A DNA stretch of 64,000 nucleotides, from the NCBI RefSeq assembly GCF_015555905.1, contig NZ_JADNLK010000005.1, positions 92,004-156,003 on the forward strand. The letters are read 5' to 3'. How positions within the stretch are numbered: the stretch's first letter is position 1; each line of letters starts with the position of its first letter. Position numbers and translations under genes: made by a program. Under the pieces are notes generated by a model. It did no database searches and was not told where the DNA came from. It saw only the letters and a list, made by a program, of their open reading frames with translations. Positions 33,926 through 42,906 of this stretch are shown here, piece after piece. This DNA comes from Clostridium sp. D43t1_170807_H7 (GTDB taxonomy: Bacteria; Bacillota; Clostridia; Clostridiales; Clostridiaceae).

Positions 33926-34269
33926 TGTCTATAGTAGAGATAATAGTTTGTGTATTACTTGTAGTAGGTATTTTTTTTCTTCTTGCAGGTGTTGTTGGTG
34001 TAATTAGGATGCCAGATACATTTTGTAGATTACAAAGTGCAACTAATATAGCAACAATGGGAGCCATGCCAATAGCATTAGCATGTAGTATATATGGTTT
34101 CGGAAATGGTAATACTTCCTTAGGCATAAAGGCTTTAATAATGGTAGTATTTCTACTTATAAGCAATCCAGTAGGTGCACATGCAATGGCAAGGGCTGCA
34201 TATAAAATTAAGGCTGAACTTTATGAAAAAACAAAATTTGATCATTATGGGAGGGATATAAATGAGTAG
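33925..34269 (+). CDS. mrpG: Mrp/Mbh antiporter-module subunit G (MbhC-like)
   Basis: A 114-residue MrpG/MnhG protein with three hydrophobic helices and the motif GVVGVIRMPDTFCRLQSATN near 22-41, then GAHAMARAAY near the end. It overlaps the next gene by eight bases. Role: membrane-embedded part of the cation/proton exchange module. Confidence 0.88.
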   Translation: MSIVEIIVCVLLVVGIFFLLAGVVGVIRMPDTFCRLQSATNIATMGAMPIALACSIYGFGNGNTSLGIKALIMVVFLLISNPVGAHAMARAAYKIKAELYEKTKFDHYGRDINE

Positions 34270-34525
34270 TTTTGATGTATTAAATACTTTAATAATAGTT
34301 GGATTAGTTGCATCAGCACTTTGTGTATTTTTCCTAGATGATATACTTCAATGTATTATTGCTATGGCTGTTTTAGGAGGGTTTTTAGCTTTAGAGTTTT
34401 TACTACTTAAAGCACCAGATGTTGCTTTGGCAGAGGCAGCTGTTGGAGCTATATTAACTCCAGTAATCTTTATAATAACTTTAAATAAAGTTAAAACAAA
34501 AAAGGTTAAGGAGGAAGAGAAATGA
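34262..34525 (+). CDS. Mbh subunit D-like membrane protein (MrpA C-terminal/DUF4040 type)
   Basis: 87 residues with three hydrophobic helices. It contains [31 protein letters not shown] split across helices 2 and 3. The [14 protein letters not shown] motif is that of the MrpA C-terminal domain, found as the separate MbhD in membrane hydrogenases. The conserved glutamate of this motif is thought to take part in ion movement. It overlaps the next gene by four bases. Confidence 0.82.
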   Translation: MSSFDVLNTLIIVGLVASALCVFFLDDILQCIIAMAVLGGFLALEFLLLKAPDVALAEAAVGAILTPVIFIITLNKVKTKKVKEEEK

Positions 34526-34800
34526 GAAAAAAGATAACTTATTTAATTCTTTTCTTACTACTTGTGATTTTTACTTTTTTAGGTTTTAAAATGGGCTTAA
34601 ACCCACAAGTGTTTGGAGATGCATCTCAAATAATAATAGATGAGACTATTAAGGAAACAGGTGCTATAAACTCAGTTACAGCAACAGTATTTGATTTTAG
34701 AGGATATGATACTTTGGGAGAAGCAATAGTATTATTTACTGCAATTTGCGGGGTTGCAGCAGTTTTAAGACCGGAAAAGAAGGCAAAGGAGGAGAAATAA
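34522..34800 (+). CDS. Mbh subunit E-like membrane protein
   Basis: 92 residues with two hydrophobic segments. The motif [20 protein letters not shown], followed by a second helix, corresponds to the MrpA/MrpB linker segment that occurs as MbhE in hydrogenases. The charged tail KKAKEEK is cytoplasmic. It has AAGGAGGAAGAG just before ATG 34522 and is followed after one base by the MrpB-like gene. Confidence 0.8.
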   Translation: MRKKITYLILFLLLVIFTFLGFKMGLNPQVFGDASQIIIDETIKETGAINSVTATVFDFRGYDTLGEAIVLFTAICGVAAVLRPEKKAKEEK

Positions 34801-34801
34801 T

Positions 34802-35242
34802 ATGAAAAAGAGAAGAGATTCTATCTTAATATCTTGTACAAACTTAGTATTACCAATTTTGCTTACGTTAGGATTATATATTATAATTCATGGTCATTTA
34901 TCGCCAGGTGGTGGTTTCCAAGGTGGAGTTTTAATAGCTGGTGCCATAGCTATTATTTATATTGGATATGGATTTAAAGGGGTAAATAAAGGAATAGCAG
35001 CAAATACATTTAAAATTGCAGAGGATATTGGAGCCTTAGGATTTATAATATTAGCATTTATAGGACTAATAGGATCAGGTGTCTTTTTTGGAAATATTCT
35101 TGAAAAGGGTAGTCCAGGGGATTTATTCTCATCAGGAAGTATATTTTTAATGAATTTTGCTGTAGGTTTTAAAGTTTTTGCAGGAATTTCATTTTTAATA
35201 TTAATTATAATAACTAATTTAAAGAGTAAAGGGGAGGAGTAG
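34802..35242 (+). CDS. MrpB-like subunit (MbhF-like)
   Basis: 146 residues with four hydrophobic helices and the MnhB domain motif IIHGHLSPGGGFQGGVLIAG near 28-47. It forms part of the antiporter-like membrane arm. The ATG is preceded by AAGGAGGAG inside the upstream gene. The stop abuts the next start. Confidence 0.88.
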   Translation: MKKRRDSILISCTNLVLPILLTLGLYIIIHGHLSPGGGFQGGVLIAGAIAIIYIGYGFKGVNKGIAANTFKIAEDIGALGFIILAFIGLIGSGVFFGNILEKGSPGDLFSSGSIFLMNFAVGFKVFAGISFLILIIITNLKSKGEE

Positions 35243-35578
35243 ATGACAATTAATTATATTGGAGCTTTTCTTTTAATTGTAATTGGACTTGCAATAATTG
35301 TTTTAAAGAAAAACTTAATAAAGATAGTTATTGGAATGGGAATTTTAGATTCTGGAATTAATTTGTTGCTAATTTCAATTGGATTTAGAACTAATGGTAC
35401 AGCACCAATATTTAGTGATAATAGTACTTATTTCGTTGATCCTATTCCTCAGGCTTTAACTCTTACATCTATAGTAATTGGAGCTTGTGTTACAGCACTA
35501 GCATTATCTATTGTGATTAAAATTAAAAAACATTATAACAGTATAGAAAGTGATGATGTAAGGAGGATTAGAGGATGA
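35243..35578 (+). CDS. MrpC/NuoK-like subunit (MbhG-like)
   Basis: 111 residues with three helices, homologous to MrpC and complex I NuoK. Motifs: IGMGILDSGINLLLISIGFR near 34-53 and DPIPQALTLTSIVIGACVTA near 73-92. The PQALTLTAIVIG block is diagnostic of the family. It overlaps the large antiporter subunit by four bases. Confidence 0.9.
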   Translation: MTINYIGAFLLIVIGLAIIVLKKNLIKIVIGMGILDSGINLLLISIGFRTNGTAPIFSDNSTYFVDPIPQALTLTSIVIGACVTALALSIVIKIKKHYNSIESDDVRRIRG

Positions 35579-37584
35579 GTACAGAATTGATTAATAATCT
35601 TCCAATAATAGCAATAATGACTCCATTTATTTTAGCTTTTGTACTTGGATTATTTAAGGATAAATATATAAGGGTAAAGAGAGCACTGGCAGTTATTGCA
35701 ACAGTAGTATCATTTTTATGTGTAATATTATTAGTTAAGCCAATTCTAATTAACGGAGAAATTATAGTAAGTTGGATGGGAAATTGGAGTCCAATAGGTG
35801 GAAAGGCTTTTGGTATTGGTCTTGAAATAGACTCATTAGGAATGTTTTTAGCTTTAATAATTACAGGGGCATCACTTTTGTCAGTAATTTATTCTTTAAA
35901 ATACATGAGTCATGATAATGGATTAGAAAAATACTATGTATTATTTCTATTATTGACTTCAAGTATGATAGGCTTTGTATTTACTGGTGATTTATTTAAT
36001 ATGTATGTAATGCTTGAAATAATGACATTTGCAGCAATTGCATTAACTGCATTTAGAAATTATAAGGATAAATCAGTAGAAGCAGCATTTAAATATATAG
36101 TAACAGGATCTTTAGGATCATCATTAATTTTATTAGGAACTTGTTTAATATATAGTGAAACAAAGACATTAAATTTAGCTGAGATAGCAGTAGTTATGAA
36201 AAATATTGAGTCTATGACTCCAACGTTAATAATAGCATTTTCACTTATGATGGTTGGATATGCAGTTAAGGCCTTCATGGTTCCCTGTCATACATGGCCA
36301 ACAGATGCACATATGGCAGCACCATCATCAATTTCAATGATACTTTCAGGAGTAATGAGTAAAACTGGAGTATATGCAATTATAAGATTAGTATTTATGA
36401 TTTTTGGACTAGCATCTAATAAGCCAGTAGGATATTTAATATTAGTTTGGGGTGTTATAACAATGGTAATAGGAGTATCTATGGCATTGTTACAACATGA
36501 TTTTAAGAGACTTTTAGCATTTCATTCAGTTTCTCAAATTGGATATATTATAACAGCTCTAGGGATGGCAATAATAGAAAGTGGAGAAATAAGTGTTTTA
36601 GCAATGGCTGGTGGAACTTATCATATGATTAACCATGCCATATTTAAAGGGTTATTATTCTTAACTGCTGGAGCTATACTTTATACTACTGGAACTACAG
36701 ATTTGGAATCAGTTTCAGGCTTAGGGAAAAGGATGCCATTTACTATGGCAATGTTTTTATTTGGGGCTGCGGGAATTAGTGGAATTCCACCATTTAATGG
36801 CTTTGCATCAAAATGGATGATATATGAGGCTGGATTTACTGGTTCATTAGGAATAGTATCTATAATAGCTGTTGTGGTTTCTGCTCTTACTTTAGCATCA
36901 TTTATAAAAGTTGGACATTCTGTGTTTTTTGGACCTATAAAGAAAGAACATAAAAATATAGAAGATGTTCCAGCATCAATGAAAATTCCAATGGGAGTGT
37001 TAGCTTTATGTACAGTTATATTTGGACTATTCCCAAAGGTAATAGTTAATAAGATATTACTTCCAGTAATTAAAAGCGTATATGATTTGGCTAGATATGT
37101 ATCTTCAGCATTAGGAAATACTTATGATTCAGTATTTTCTTTTGATGGTATTAATAATGTTGAATTTCTAACAAAAGGTATATATAATCCAACTAATTTT
37201 TTAATACTTTTTGTAATATTATTACTTGCTGTTTTAGCATTTGTTATTTTTAAAGGTGATAAAGCAGGAGAGGAAATACATGAAAAATCAGATAATGAAT
37301 TTGATATGAGTATATTTAAGAGATATAAAAATAATGATTTAAGTGGAGTAAATTATTCAGAAGCTCCTTTAGATGCAGCTTGTAAATATAATATTTATGT
37401 TGGAGGAGAAGATGTAGAAAATGTAAAGGTTGGTGCTAATGATTTATTTTGGGGAATGAAGTATCAATTAAGGGGATATTTTAATAGCATACAAAAGGCT
37501 CATAGTGGTAGCGTTAATGATTATTCTTTATGGATAGTTGCAACTTTAGTAATAGTATCTGTAATTACAATTATATTTTTATAG
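35575..37584 (+). CDS. MrpD/NuoN-like proton-pumping subunit with C-terminal extension (MbhH, probably fused to MbhI)
   Basis: A 669-residue antiporter-like protein with about 14 helices in the core. YVMLEIMTFAAIALTAFRN near 143 carries the conserved helix-5 glutamate, KAFMVPCHTWPTDAHMAAP is near 223, and the LLAFHSVSQIGYII region is near 315. MrpD/MbhH proteins are usually about 500 residues. Here about 160 more follow: a membrane helix (NFLILFVILLLAVLAFVIF near 542), a soluble linker, and a final helix (WIVATLVIVSVITIIFL). That tail resembles MbhI, which is otherwise absent from the operon, so a fusion is inferred. Confidence 0.88.
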   Translation: MSTELINNLPIIAIMTPFILAFVLGLFKDKYIRVKRALAVIATVVSFLCVILLVKPILINGEIIVSWMGNWSPIGGKAFGIGLEIDSLGMFLALIITGASLLSVIYSLKYMSHDNGLEKYYVLFLLLTSSMIGFVFTGDLFNMYVMLEIMTFAAIALTAFRNYKDKSVEAAFKYIVTGSLGSSLILLGTCLIYSETKTLNLAEIAVVMKNIESMTPTLIIAFSLMMVGYAVKAFMVPCHTWPTDAHMAAPSSISMILSGVMSKTGVYAIIRLVFMIFGLASNKPVGYLILVWGVITMVIGVSMALLQHDFKRLLAFHSVSQIGYIITALGMAIIESGEISVLAMAGGTYHMINHAIFKGLLFLTAGAILYTTGTTDLESVSGLGKRMPFTMAMFLFGAAGISGIPPFNGFASKWMIYEAGFTGSLGIVSIIAVVVSALTLASFIKVGHSVFFGPIKKEHKNIEDVPASMKIPMGVLALCTVIFGLFPKVIVNKILLPVIKSVYDLARYVSSALGNTYDSVFSFDGINNVEFLTKGIYNPTNFLILFVILLLAVLAFVIFKGDKAGEEIHEKSDNEFDMSIFKRYKNNDLSGVNYSEAPLDAACKYNIYVGGEDVENVKVGANDLFWGMKYQLRGYFNSIQKAHSGSVNDYSLWIVATLVIVSVITIIFL

Positions 37585-37595
37585 GAGGTGGGAAT

Positions 37596-38573
37596 ATGGA
37601 GTATTTAAGTAAGTTGATATATTTAATTATATTTCCAGGCTTCATTTTTACAGTGATTGTGGGATTATTTTTATCAGGATTAGATAGAAAAATAGTAGCT
37701 AGAATGCAACGAAGAAGAGGGCCTAAAATTACACAACCATTTTATGATTTTGTAAAACTTTTAGGAAAAGATACTATAGTTCCAAGAAATGCAAGTGAAA
37801 GGTTATTTATTTTATCACCAATAATAGCATTAGTTAGTATCTGTATAATACCAGTATTATTTCCTATATATGATTGGTCATTTTTTGGAGGTACAGCTGA
37901 TGTAGTTGTAATAATTTATTTATTAATTATACCAACAGTAGCAATGATAGTTGGAGGTATGGCATCAGGATCACCATTTGCATCAATTGGGGTGTCAAGA
38001 GAAGTCGTAGCAATGGTTGCCTATGAATTACCTCTAATAACATCGTTACTTGCGGTTTGTAAAAAAGCAGGAATGATATTAGGGGACGGAACAACATATT
38101 CTTTATCAGCTATAGCTAATGCACAACAAGGAAATGGAAGCTTCCTATTTACAATATCTTTACTTCCAGCTGCAATTGCATTTTTAATGATATTGCCAGC
38201 TAAGATTGGAATAGCCCCTTTTGATGTATCTGAAGCTGAAACAGAAATTTGTGAAGGTGCCCTAGCTGAATATAGTGGACTACATTTAGGCTTATTTAAG
38301 CTTACTCATAATATAAAGGTTTATGTTATGACTGCATTATTCGTAGTGTTATTTTTAGGTGGAATAGGAGTAACTACAGGGAATAGAGGAATTGATTTAT
38401 TAGTTAATACATTAATATTACTAGTTTTAGTAATAGTTATAGCTATAGTGTTTTTATCAATAGTTAGAGGGCTTATGGGAAGATACAAAACTAATCAAAT
38501 GTTTAAATTCTATTGGACAATACCAACAGTTTTATCTTTATTAAGTTATGTATTAGTAAGCTTTAATCTATAG
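37596..38573 (+). CDS. NuoH-like membrane subunit (MbhM/EchB type)
   Basis: 325 residues and about eight helices, homologous to complex I subunit 1/NuoH. It docks the peripheral hydrogenase arm onto the membrane arm. Motifs: RKIVARMQRRRGPKITQPFYDFVKLLGKD split across the first loop, and PFDVSEAETEICEGALAEYSG near 212. ATG 37596 is set by GGAGGTGGG at 37584-37592; the frame is open further upstream but inside the preceding gene. Confidence 0.93.
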   Translation: MEYLSKLIYLIIFPGFIFTVIVGLFLSGLDRKIVARMQRRRGPKITQPFYDFVKLLGKDTIVPRNASERLFILSPIIALVSICIIPVLFPIYDWSFFGGTADVVVIIYLLIIPTVAMIVGGMASGSPFASIGVSREVVAMVAYELPLITSLLAVCKKAGMILGDGTTYSLSAIANAQQGNGSFLFTISLLPAAIAFLMILPAKIGIAPFDVSEAETEICEGALAEYSGLHLGLFKLTHNIKVYVMTALFVVLFLGGIGVTTGNRGIDLLVNTLILLVLVIVIAIVFLSIVRGLMGRYKTNQMFKFYWTIPTVLSLLSYVLVSFNL

Positions 38574-38585
38574 GGAGGTATAGAA

Positions 38586-39029
38586 ATGTCAATAATTGAA
38601 AAAGGAAGAAAAAGATCTCCTTGGATATATCATGTAAATACAGGATCTTGTAATGGATGTGATATTGAACTTTTAGCACTACTTGGGCCTAGATACGATA
38701 TTGAAAGATTTGGAGTTAAACTTGCTGGTTCACCAAGACATGCAGATATAGTTGTTGTAACAGGACCTGTAACAGTGCAATCAAGAGATAGAATGTTAAG
38801 AGTTTTATCTCAAGTTCCAGAACCTAAGGTTGTTGTATCTATTGGTTCATGTCCGGCATCTTGTAATGTTTTTAAGGGAAGTTATTCTGTTGATGGACCT
38901 TTAGATAAATGGACAAAAGTTGATGTAACAGTGGTAGGTTGTGCACCAAAGCCAGAGGCTATAGCAAAGGGGATATTGGAAGCTGTTGAAATATTAAATA
39001 AAAAGAGGGAGGCTGAAAATTATGTTTAA
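38586..39029 (+). CDS. [NiFe] hydrogenase small subunit (MbhJ/EchC type)
   Basis: 147 residues carrying the proximal [4Fe-4S] cluster next to the Ni-Fe site. Ligand cysteines are C22 and C25 in TGSCNGCDIELLALLGPRYD, C89 in GSCPASC, and C119 in VVGCAPKPE. The short form without a signal peptide or further cluster domains is typical of group 4 enzymes and complex I NuoB. It follows AGGGAGG. It overlaps the ferredoxin subunit by eight bases. Confidence 0.93.
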   Translation: MSIIEKGRKRSPWIYHVNTGSCNGCDIELLALLGPRYDIERFGVKLAGSPRHADIVVVTGPVTVQSRDRMLRVLSQVPEPKVVVSIGSCPASCNVFKGSYSVDGPLDKWTKVDVTVVGCAPKPEAIAKGILEAVEILNKKREAENYV

Positions 39030-39474
39030 ACTTCCTTACTTTTTAGAAGGAATCTCTAATATATTCAAGCCAGTATTGACAGATGAAAAACCAATTGATG
39101 AGGTACAGGGAGCGGAAAATTATAGGGGAAGGCTTTCTTTTGATTCAAATGCATGTATTGGATGTGGAATATGTATTAGGGTATGTGCAGGTGAGGCAAT
39201 AACTAAAGAAGTAAAGCCAGTAGAAGGCGGCCAAGAGATAAAAATGAATTTTGATTTAACTTCATGTACATTCTGTGGATTATGTAAAGACTTTTGTCCT
39301 AAAAAGGCAATAACATTAACAGATGAAGTACTTATGGTTTCAGAAAATAAGGACGAATTAAAGGTCGGTGGAAGTTTTATTAAAAAGTTACCTCCAAAGC
39401 CATCAGCTAAGAGTAAAGAATCAGCAAAACAGAAGGAAACTGTGGCAAATAAAGAAGAAGTAAAAAAGAAATAA
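39022..39474 (+). CDS. Two-cluster ferredoxin subunit of the hydrogenase (MbhN/NuoI type)
   Basis: 150 residues with two [4Fe-4S] motifs: C45-C48-C51-C55 (CIGCGICIRVC) and C82-C85-C88-C92 (CTFCGLCKDFC). It passes electrons from reduced ferredoxin to the small subunit. After residue 120 there is a lysine/serine-rich, low-complexity tail (KPSAKSKESAKQKETVANKE) of unknown purpose. It is the last gene of the operon; a strong G/C-rich terminator follows 17 bases after the stop. Confidence 0.92.
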   Translation: MFKLPYFLEGISNIFKPVLTDEKPIDEVQGAENYRGRLSFDSNACIGCGICIRVCAGEAITKEVKPVEGGQEIKMNFDLTSCTFCGLCKDFCPKKAITLTDEVLMVSENKDELKVGGSFIKKLPPKPSAKSKESAKQKETVANKEEVKKK

Positions 39475-39490
39475 TTATAAGATAAAATAT

Positions 39491-39515
39491 AAAGGCGCAC
39501 TTAATGTGCGCCTTT
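39491..39515. terminator. Terminator of the hydrogenase operon
   Basis: AAAGGCGCAC, TTAAT, GTGCGCCTTT: a perfect, unusually G/C-rich 10-bp stem between convergent genes. Confidence 0.92.
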
Positions 39516-39524
39516 ACTATATAT

Positions 39525-39827
39525 TTAAGAATAAAAACTTTCTATTTTTGATTTTTTACTAGTTATAAGAACATCTGAAAGATTACCTTGAATTTTAGTA
39601 AATTTAGCTGATTGCCAAAGCCCAAAGCATTTATCAAATTTATACAGTACATTATCTATTTCAACAATTGGTGTATTATTTATATCAAAACCTTTAAATG
39701 AAACTTTTTGACCTCTATCTTTTAAATATTTTAAAGCTTTACCTAGCATCTCATCTGGATCAGGTATATTTCTTTCAGTTAAAAAAATTTGAAATGAATC
39801 TTTTACGTTATTATGCTTATCTCCCAT
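39525..39827 (-). CDS. Small cytoplasmic protein of unknown function
   Basis: A 100-residue protein, not recognised. The N-terminal half looks helical (FQIFLTERNIPDPDEMLGKA, then LKYLKDRG). The C-terminal half is predicted beta (KVSFKGFDINNTPIVEIDNV, KCFGLWQSAKF). AGGAGG precedes ATG 39827 by eight bases on the minus strand. It is convergent with the hydrogenase operon and shows no link to it. Confidence 0.68.
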   Translation of the reverse strand: MGDKHNNVKDSFQIFLTERNIPDPDEMLGKALKYLKDRGQKVSFKGFDINNTPIVEIDNVLYKFDKCFGLWQSAKFTKIQGNLSDVLITSKKSKIESFYS

Positions 39828-39921
39828 AAAAAAACCTCCTAAAAATTCCCCTGCGTATTAATATTATATGCGTTATGTAAAATATTTACAATGAGAAAAA
39901 TGATAAATTATCAAAAAAATA

Positions 39922-39937
39922 TTGGAATCAATTCCAA
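39922..39937. promoter_or_regulatory. Short palindrome TTGGAAT-CA-ATTCCAA
   Basis: Two 7-bp arms around CA form a perfect palindrome 95 bases upstream of the minus-strand gene at 39525-39827, in the divergent region 39828-40116. It is an operator candidate only. The rest of that region is AT-rich without other recognisable signals. Confidence 0.35.
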
Positions 39938-40116
39938 AATAATAAATTTATTAAGAAAAAACGAAATTATAATGATATTATAATAAGAATATTTATACTA
40001 TAAAAAATAATTAAATCAAAAGTATCCTGTATTTTGATTTGTGTATAAAATATATTAATAAGAAATTATAAAAAAAGCATATATGTAACTGTATATTTTG
40101 ATTTGAATATCATGTA

Positions 40117-40623
40117 TTGAAGAGCAATTTCAAATTTAAGTTTATGAAAAAATGTAAAAGTAAGAATAAAAGAAATAAATCAAAAAGTACTAATGATAAT
40201 ACTAATAGTAATTCAAATTCAAATAATAATTCAACTATTACAGATGAAGAAAAAAATGCGTTAATTAAGCAAATAGGAATTGCTAATTTATCAGAACTTG
40301 GAATTAGTTTAATTATATATGCTTCTATACTTAATATATTATATCTTGAATGGCAAAAAGTAAGAATAGCAGATCAATTAAATTCTACCAACTATGCAGA
40401 GACGCTACAGGATTTAACTGAAGTACCTAAAGGAGCCAATACAATATATTTATTTGTAACAGCAATTTTTACAGGGATTTTATTTGATAATTATAAAACA
40501 GCCTTATCACAAACTGGAGAAAATAGAAGTGAAAAAGAAATTAGAGATACTTATAAGAGCTTTATCGCAATACTTTTAATACTTTTAGCAACTACCATGA
40601 ATTTTGAGGTATTAAATTGCTAA
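40117..40623 (+). CDS. Membrane protein with Lys/Asn/Ser low-complexity N-terminus
   Basis: Up to 168 residues, not recognised. The first 40 residues are basic and low-complexity (KKCKSKNKRNKSKS, then repeated N/S). Two or three hydrophobic segments follow (LGISLIIYASILNILYL near 65, NTIYLFVTAIFTGILF near 108, SFIAILLILLATTMNF near 150). The start is uncertain: TTG 40117 or ATG 40144, neither with a good ribosome binding site. It is single and flanked by AT-rich gaps. Confidence 0.55.
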   Translation: MKSNFKFKFMKKCKSKNKRNKSKSTNDNTNSNSNSNNNSTITDEEKNALIKQIGIANLSELGISLIIYASILNILYLEWQKVRIADQLNSTNYAETLQDLTEVPKGANTIYLFVTAIFTGILFDNYKTALSQTGENRSEKEIRDTYKSFIAILLILLATTMNFEVLNC

Positions 40624-40817
40624 ATAATTTTAATAAATTAATATATATTATGGTTATTTTTATGAAAAGAATTAAAAATATTTACTTAGATGATTAAAAT
40701 GGTATAAAATATATATTATTCAATATAATGATAAAATTTTAATTATTTGTATAAAAGTATTGATTGAAAATTATATAATTATATATTTTTTATAAAAGTA
40801 TTAGGGGGATAAGTATT

Positions 40818-41363
40818 ATGAGAATAATCGTAGGAGCAGGAAAAGTAAAATATGACGGATGGGTTTCAACCCAGGAGAATGAGCTTAATTTATTATCAAT
40901 AGAGCAATGGGAAAATCTTTCAAAGAATGATGATATAGAAGCAATTTTAGCGGAACATGTATGGGAACATTTATCCTATGAAGATGGATTAAAAGCGGCA
41001 GAAAATTGTTATAAGTTTTTAAAACCAGGGGGATATGTAAGATGTGCAGTTCCAGATAAAAATTTTAGAAATCAATGGTATCAAAATATGGTTAAGGTTG
41101 GGGGACCAGGACATGAAGCTCATCCAGCATATGCACATAAAATTGTATATGATTATAAAACATTAGTTAATGTATTTGAAAGTGCTGGTTTTGAAGTTAC
41201 ACTTTTAGAATACTGTGACGAACAAGGAGATTTTCATTATAGAGAATGGGATGAATCAAAGGGGAAAATATGTAGAAGTTATAGATTTGATAGTAGGAAC
41301 TCTAAAAATAATTTAGGAATGGTTTCAATTATTATAGATGCTGTAAAGCCAATAAATAAATAA
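40818..41363 (+). CDS. Class I SAM-dependent methyltransferase
   Basis: A 181-residue methyltransferase of the small type found near glycan genes. The N-terminal motif RIIVGAGKVKYDGWVSTQ replaces the usual GxGxG, ILAEHVWEHLSYEDG is at about 53-67 (post-motif II), and FLKPGGYVRCAVPDKNF is near 77-93. The C-terminal half carries GFEVTLLEYCDEQG. The substrate is unknown. ATG 40818 follows AGGGGGAT at 40802-40809. The rhodanese gene downstream has its own ribosome binding site. Confidence 0.82.
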   Translation: MRIIVGAGKVKYDGWVSTQENELNLLSIEQWENLSKNDDIEAILAEHVWEHLSYEDGLKAAENCYKFLKPGGYVRCAVPDKNFRNQWYQNMVKVGGPGHEAHPAYAHKIVYDYKTLVNVFESAGFEVTLLEYCDEQGDFHYREWDESKGKICRSYRFDSRNSKNNLGMVSIIIDAVKPINK

Positions 41364-41430
41364 TTTGCTTGTAAATAAAATTTATTATTAATATAATTAA
41401 TTTAAATGTAATGACAAAAGAGGTGTAATT

Positions 41431-41745
41431 ATGAGTTCATTTAAATCAATTAATAGTATACAAGCTCAAAATTTAATCAAAGATTGTAAAGATTTAATGA
41501 TTATAGATGTTAGAAGATATAGTGAATTTAAAGAAAATAAAATACCGAATGCAATAAACATACCAGTTGAAGAGTTAGAGTGGGAAATTGAAGAGTTAAA
41601 AGAAAATAAAGATAGACCAATTTTAATTTATTGTAAGGCTGGACATAAGAGTGCATTAGCATGCCAAATGTTAGAGGAAGAAGGTTTTACTAAATTATAT
41701 AATTTAGGACAAGGACTTTTAGGATACACAGGTACAGTAGAATAG
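41431..41745 (+). CDS. Single-domain rhodanese-like sulfurtransferase
   Basis: 104 residues forming one rhodanese domain: MIIDVRRYSEF near 23-33, IPNAINIPVEEL near 38-49, and the active-site loop YCKAGHKS with C68. Such proteins carry persulfide sulfur. The cytoplasmic location is inferred from the lack of a signal. ATG 41431 follows AGAGGTG. Confidence 0.92.
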   Translation: MSSFKSINSIQAQNLIKDCKDLMIIDVRRYSEFKENKIPNAINIPVEELEWEIEELKENKDRPILIYCKAGHKSALACQMLEEEGFTKLYNLGQGLLGYTGTVE

Positions 41746-41814
41746 AAATAACGTATTTACAATAGTAGAGAGTCAAATAGTGCATATATAGTAATAATAA
41801 AATAGTAATTTCAA

Positions 41815-41860
41815 GGACCTAAATAATAGTAGTATATTACTGTTGTTTAGATCCTTTTTT
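41815..41860. terminator. Terminator between convergent rhodanese and amidase genes
   Basis: GGACCTAAATAATAGTA pairs imperfectly with TACTGTTGTTTAGATCC, followed by TTTTTT. Confidence 0.8.
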
Positions 41861-41863
41861 GTT

Positions 41864-42658
41864 TTATTCATTGGTATCATCTCTATATTCAACAATTGCT
41901 TTGTAAAGTACATTTGCACAATTAGCTTGACCTATGTCTGAAGTAAGATATTTTTCATCAGAAGAGTTTGTTAGAAACCCTAATTCAACTAAAGCTGATG
42001 TTGTAGAATTTAATTCTAAAACTGCAAGCTCTTCACCAGGAACATAGGATTTTACTCCTCTATTAGTAGTATAATCTAAATCGATTAGAGCTTGTTGTAG
42101 ATATTTTGATAAGGTTAAACTACTATCATCAGAAGGATTATACCAAGTTTCAACACCTAAAATTTCATTAGAGTCAGAGCTATAGTTGCAATGAATAGAT
42201 ATAAAGATATCTGCATTACATATTTTTGAGATTTTAATTCTTTCTTTTAAACTATCATTTGCTGTTTCTATCCAATCCATAGTATCTGTTGCACGGGTAT
42301 AAATAACCTTAAAACTACCATCTTCCTCTAATAGCTTTCCTAACTTTAGGGAAACAGCAAGTGTAATATCTTTTTCTGCTGTGCCATTTGGACTAATTGC
42401 ACCATAATCCCAATCACCGTGGCCTGGGTCTATGCAAACAGTATAGATTTGTTTTTCTTCTATTTTAGGTATGGCTAAATTAAAGGTTGCAACTGTATTG
42501 TTTCTATTTGACATAATAACTATTATGGTTATTAATAGAATTAATAGAGGAATTGATAAAGTTATAAGCTTAAATATTTTCTGCCTTTTTCTTTGTCGTT
42601 CATGAAGTAATTTTCGTCTTTCGGTTAAGTTGAAATTATTTTGGTCTATATAAATCAC
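41864..42658 (-). CDS. N-acetylmuramoyl-L-alanine amidase (Amidase_3)
   Basis: A 264-residue cell-wall hydrolase that cuts the MurNAc-L-Ala bond. After a basic N-terminus and one membrane segment (LITLSIPLLILLITIIVIMS near 31-50), the catalytic domain starts VCIDPGHGDWDYGAI with the zinc histidine near 79. KDITLAVSLKLG follows, with SIHCNYS carrying the second histidine, and then the conserved glutamate in ALVELGFLTN. The single anchor and lack of repeat domains suggest a membrane-tethered, possibly sporulation- or division-linked enzyme. Confidence 0.92.
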   Translation of the reverse strand: MIYIDQNNFNLTERRKLLHERQRKRQKIFKLITLSIPLLILLITIIVIMSNRNNTVATFNLAIPKIEEKQIYTVCIDPGHGDWDYGAISPNGTAEKDITLAVSLKLGKLLEEDGSFKVIYTRATDTMDWIETANDSLKERIKISKICNADIFISIHCNYSSDSNEILGVETWYNPSDDSSLTLSKYLQQALIDLDYTTNRGVKSYVPGEELAVLELNSTTSALVELGFLTNSSDEKYLTSDIGQANCANVLYKAIVEYRDDTNE

Positions 42659-42906
42659 CTCATTTCATAAAAGAGAAACTCCAGAGTTATCTAATTGGTA
42701 ATTTTATTAATAAAAACTTTTACCTTTGACTTAAGGATGGATTATGTTTCTTAATATAAGTATAATTAAAATAATTATAATTGTAAATGATTGGAAATAA
42801 ATAAAAATAAAAAAATTAAAAAGTTGGGAACAATTTAAATAAGAAGACAGTCTAATGAAGTGATAAGACAATTGACATAACAAAAGAATAAAGTGAGGTT
42901 ATAATA

